From: an uncultured cyanobacterium
Lineage (GTDB): Bacteria > Cyanobacteriota > Cyanobacteriia > Phormidesmidales > Phormidesmidaceae
Assembly: GCA_938029995.1 (NCBI GenBank)
Contig: CALHGI010000255.1
Coordinates: 1 to 6,760 of the forward strand
Reading direction: 5' to 3'
DNA length: 6,760 nt
Shown here: one piece after another, positions 6,444 through 6,760 of the stretch
Position numbering within the stretch: the first letter of the stretch is position 1
Layout of the letters: the number at the start of each line of letters is the position of its first letter
Program-made: the position numbers and the translations under genes
The notes under the pieces: generated by a model
Told to the model about the DNA's origin: nothing
Seen by the model: the letters and a program-made list of their open reading frames with translations, nothing else
Databases searched by the model: none

Positions 6444-6542
6444 GGGGAACCCCTTTGAAGGATAGACCACTGCCATACCCATTGGGATAGAAGCAGTATT
6501 AGCTACGAATGGCAGAAACCGTAAATCAGGAAACAAACGGTA

Positions 6543-6548
6543 ATTTTA
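6543..6548 (-). promoter_or_regulatory. sigF: Possible -10 box for sigF
   Basis: The minus strand reads TAAAAT, five of six matches to TATAAT. The best -35 is TTCACT at a short 15-bp spacing, poor by itself but tolerable for an activator-dependent promoter. The predicted start near 6536 gives a leader of about 93 nt and puts the CRP-like site at about -60.5. Confidence 0.3.
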
Positions 6549-6588
6549 AGGTGATAGTTCAATAGTGAACATCATGGATCAAGATCAC

Positions 6589-6604
6589 AGTGACTGAAAT
6601 CACA
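6589..6604. promoter_or_regulatory. CRP/SYCRP1-type operator
   Basis: The minus strand reads TGTGA-TTTCAG-TCACT, nine of ten matches to the consensus TGTGA-N6-TCACA of cAMP receptor proteins, with exact half-site spacing. It lies about 153 bp upstream of the sigF ATG. It could serve sigF or a divergent gene past the right edge. No crp gene is in the window, so presence of the regulator is assumed. Confidence 0.45.
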
Positions 6605-6608
6605 CCCC

Positions 6609-6630
6609 GTAACCATTCAGTCCAGGTTAC
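6609..6630. repeat. GTAACC-N10-GGTTAC inverted repeat
   Basis: Perfect 6-bp arms separated by 10 bp, centred 23 bp from the centre of the CRP-like site. The layout (22 bp in total, about two helical turns) suits a dimeric regulator. No T-tract follows, so it is not a terminator. The regulator is unknown. Confidence 0.35.
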
Positions 6631-6760
6631 TCGGTCCAAAATTCCGTGAGAATAGCGTATATGCGGAAGTCTACGCCGCCGCAGGTAGGTGAAACTACCA
6701 TGTGCCCCCCATTCTTTATGGACGCTTTACCTAGAGAGGGCCTCTTTAAAGCAAAAAGGA

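Larger units (their letters stand above)
6444..6760. other. sigF upstream region, no recognised gene
   Basis: 317 bp without a supported protein or RNA gene. From the sigF side it holds the ribosome site, weak and moderate -10 candidates, a CRP-type operator and a GTAACC/GGTTAC inverted repeat. Farther out there is a small hairpin, GGTAG (6684-6688) with CTACC (6695-6699), and a short palindromic AGAGGGCCTCT close to the right edge. The window ends in AAAAAGGA, which could be the ribosome site of a plus-strand gene just beyond 6760. If so, this is a divergent control region. Confidence 0.55.

Noticed and set aside
6631..6760. A structured RNA or tRNA in the right-hand gap
   Set aside because: Only short hairpins of about five pairs are visible. 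There is no cloverleaf, conserved T-loop sequence or terminator, so no RNA gene can be supported.

Overview
The window comes from a cyanobacterium. It carries psaE (photosystem I), ndhO (an NDH-1 subunit restricted to oxygenic phototrophs), a SigF-type group 3 sigma factor with cyanobacterial sequence character, and two HIP1 octamers (GCGATCGC). I cannot assign a genus. This is mainly a chromosomal housekeeping region. I saw no insertion sequence, CRISPR array, phage gene, tRNA or rRNA.

Layout, left to right. (1) Positions 1-602, minus: an L,D-transpeptidase cut by the window edge. (2) Positions 603-815: a divergent promoter region. (3) Positions 816-1703, plus: lipA, the only plus-strand gene. 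(4) Positions 1700-2692, minus: an LDH-like malate dehydrogenase. It converges on lipA so tightly that both stop codons lie in one CTAG. (5) Positions 2693-3002: a 310-bp gap with a cluster of CCATGG palindromes that can fold in two competing ways. (6) Positions 3003-4402, minus: psaE, then mutM (TTG start), then ndhO. (7) Positions 4403-4638: psaE leader DNA, a possible 33-codon ORF, and a strong intrinsic terminator. (8) Positions 4639-6443, minus: sigF followed by a lipoprotein with a PilP-like C-terminal domain. The two are probably one operon ending at that terminator. (9) Positions 6444-6760: the sigF upstream region, with a near-consensus CRP-type operator.

Functional themes: photosynthetic electron transport (PsaE, NdhO) next to oxidative DNA repair (MutM); central metabolism and cofactor synthesis (Mdh, LipA); envelope remodelling (L,D-transpeptidase); and a probable motility/pilus regulatory unit. 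In Synechocystis, SigF and the cAMP receptor SYCRP1 are both known to be needed for type IV pilus motility. A CRP-like site upstream of sigF, with a PilP-like lipoprotein downstream, therefore makes a coherent cAMP-SigF-pilus hypothesis. That hypothesis is inference.

The best leads are the sigF operator/operon, the palindrome cluster between ndhO and mdh, and the uneven distribution of CCATGG (13 copies before position 2942, none after).
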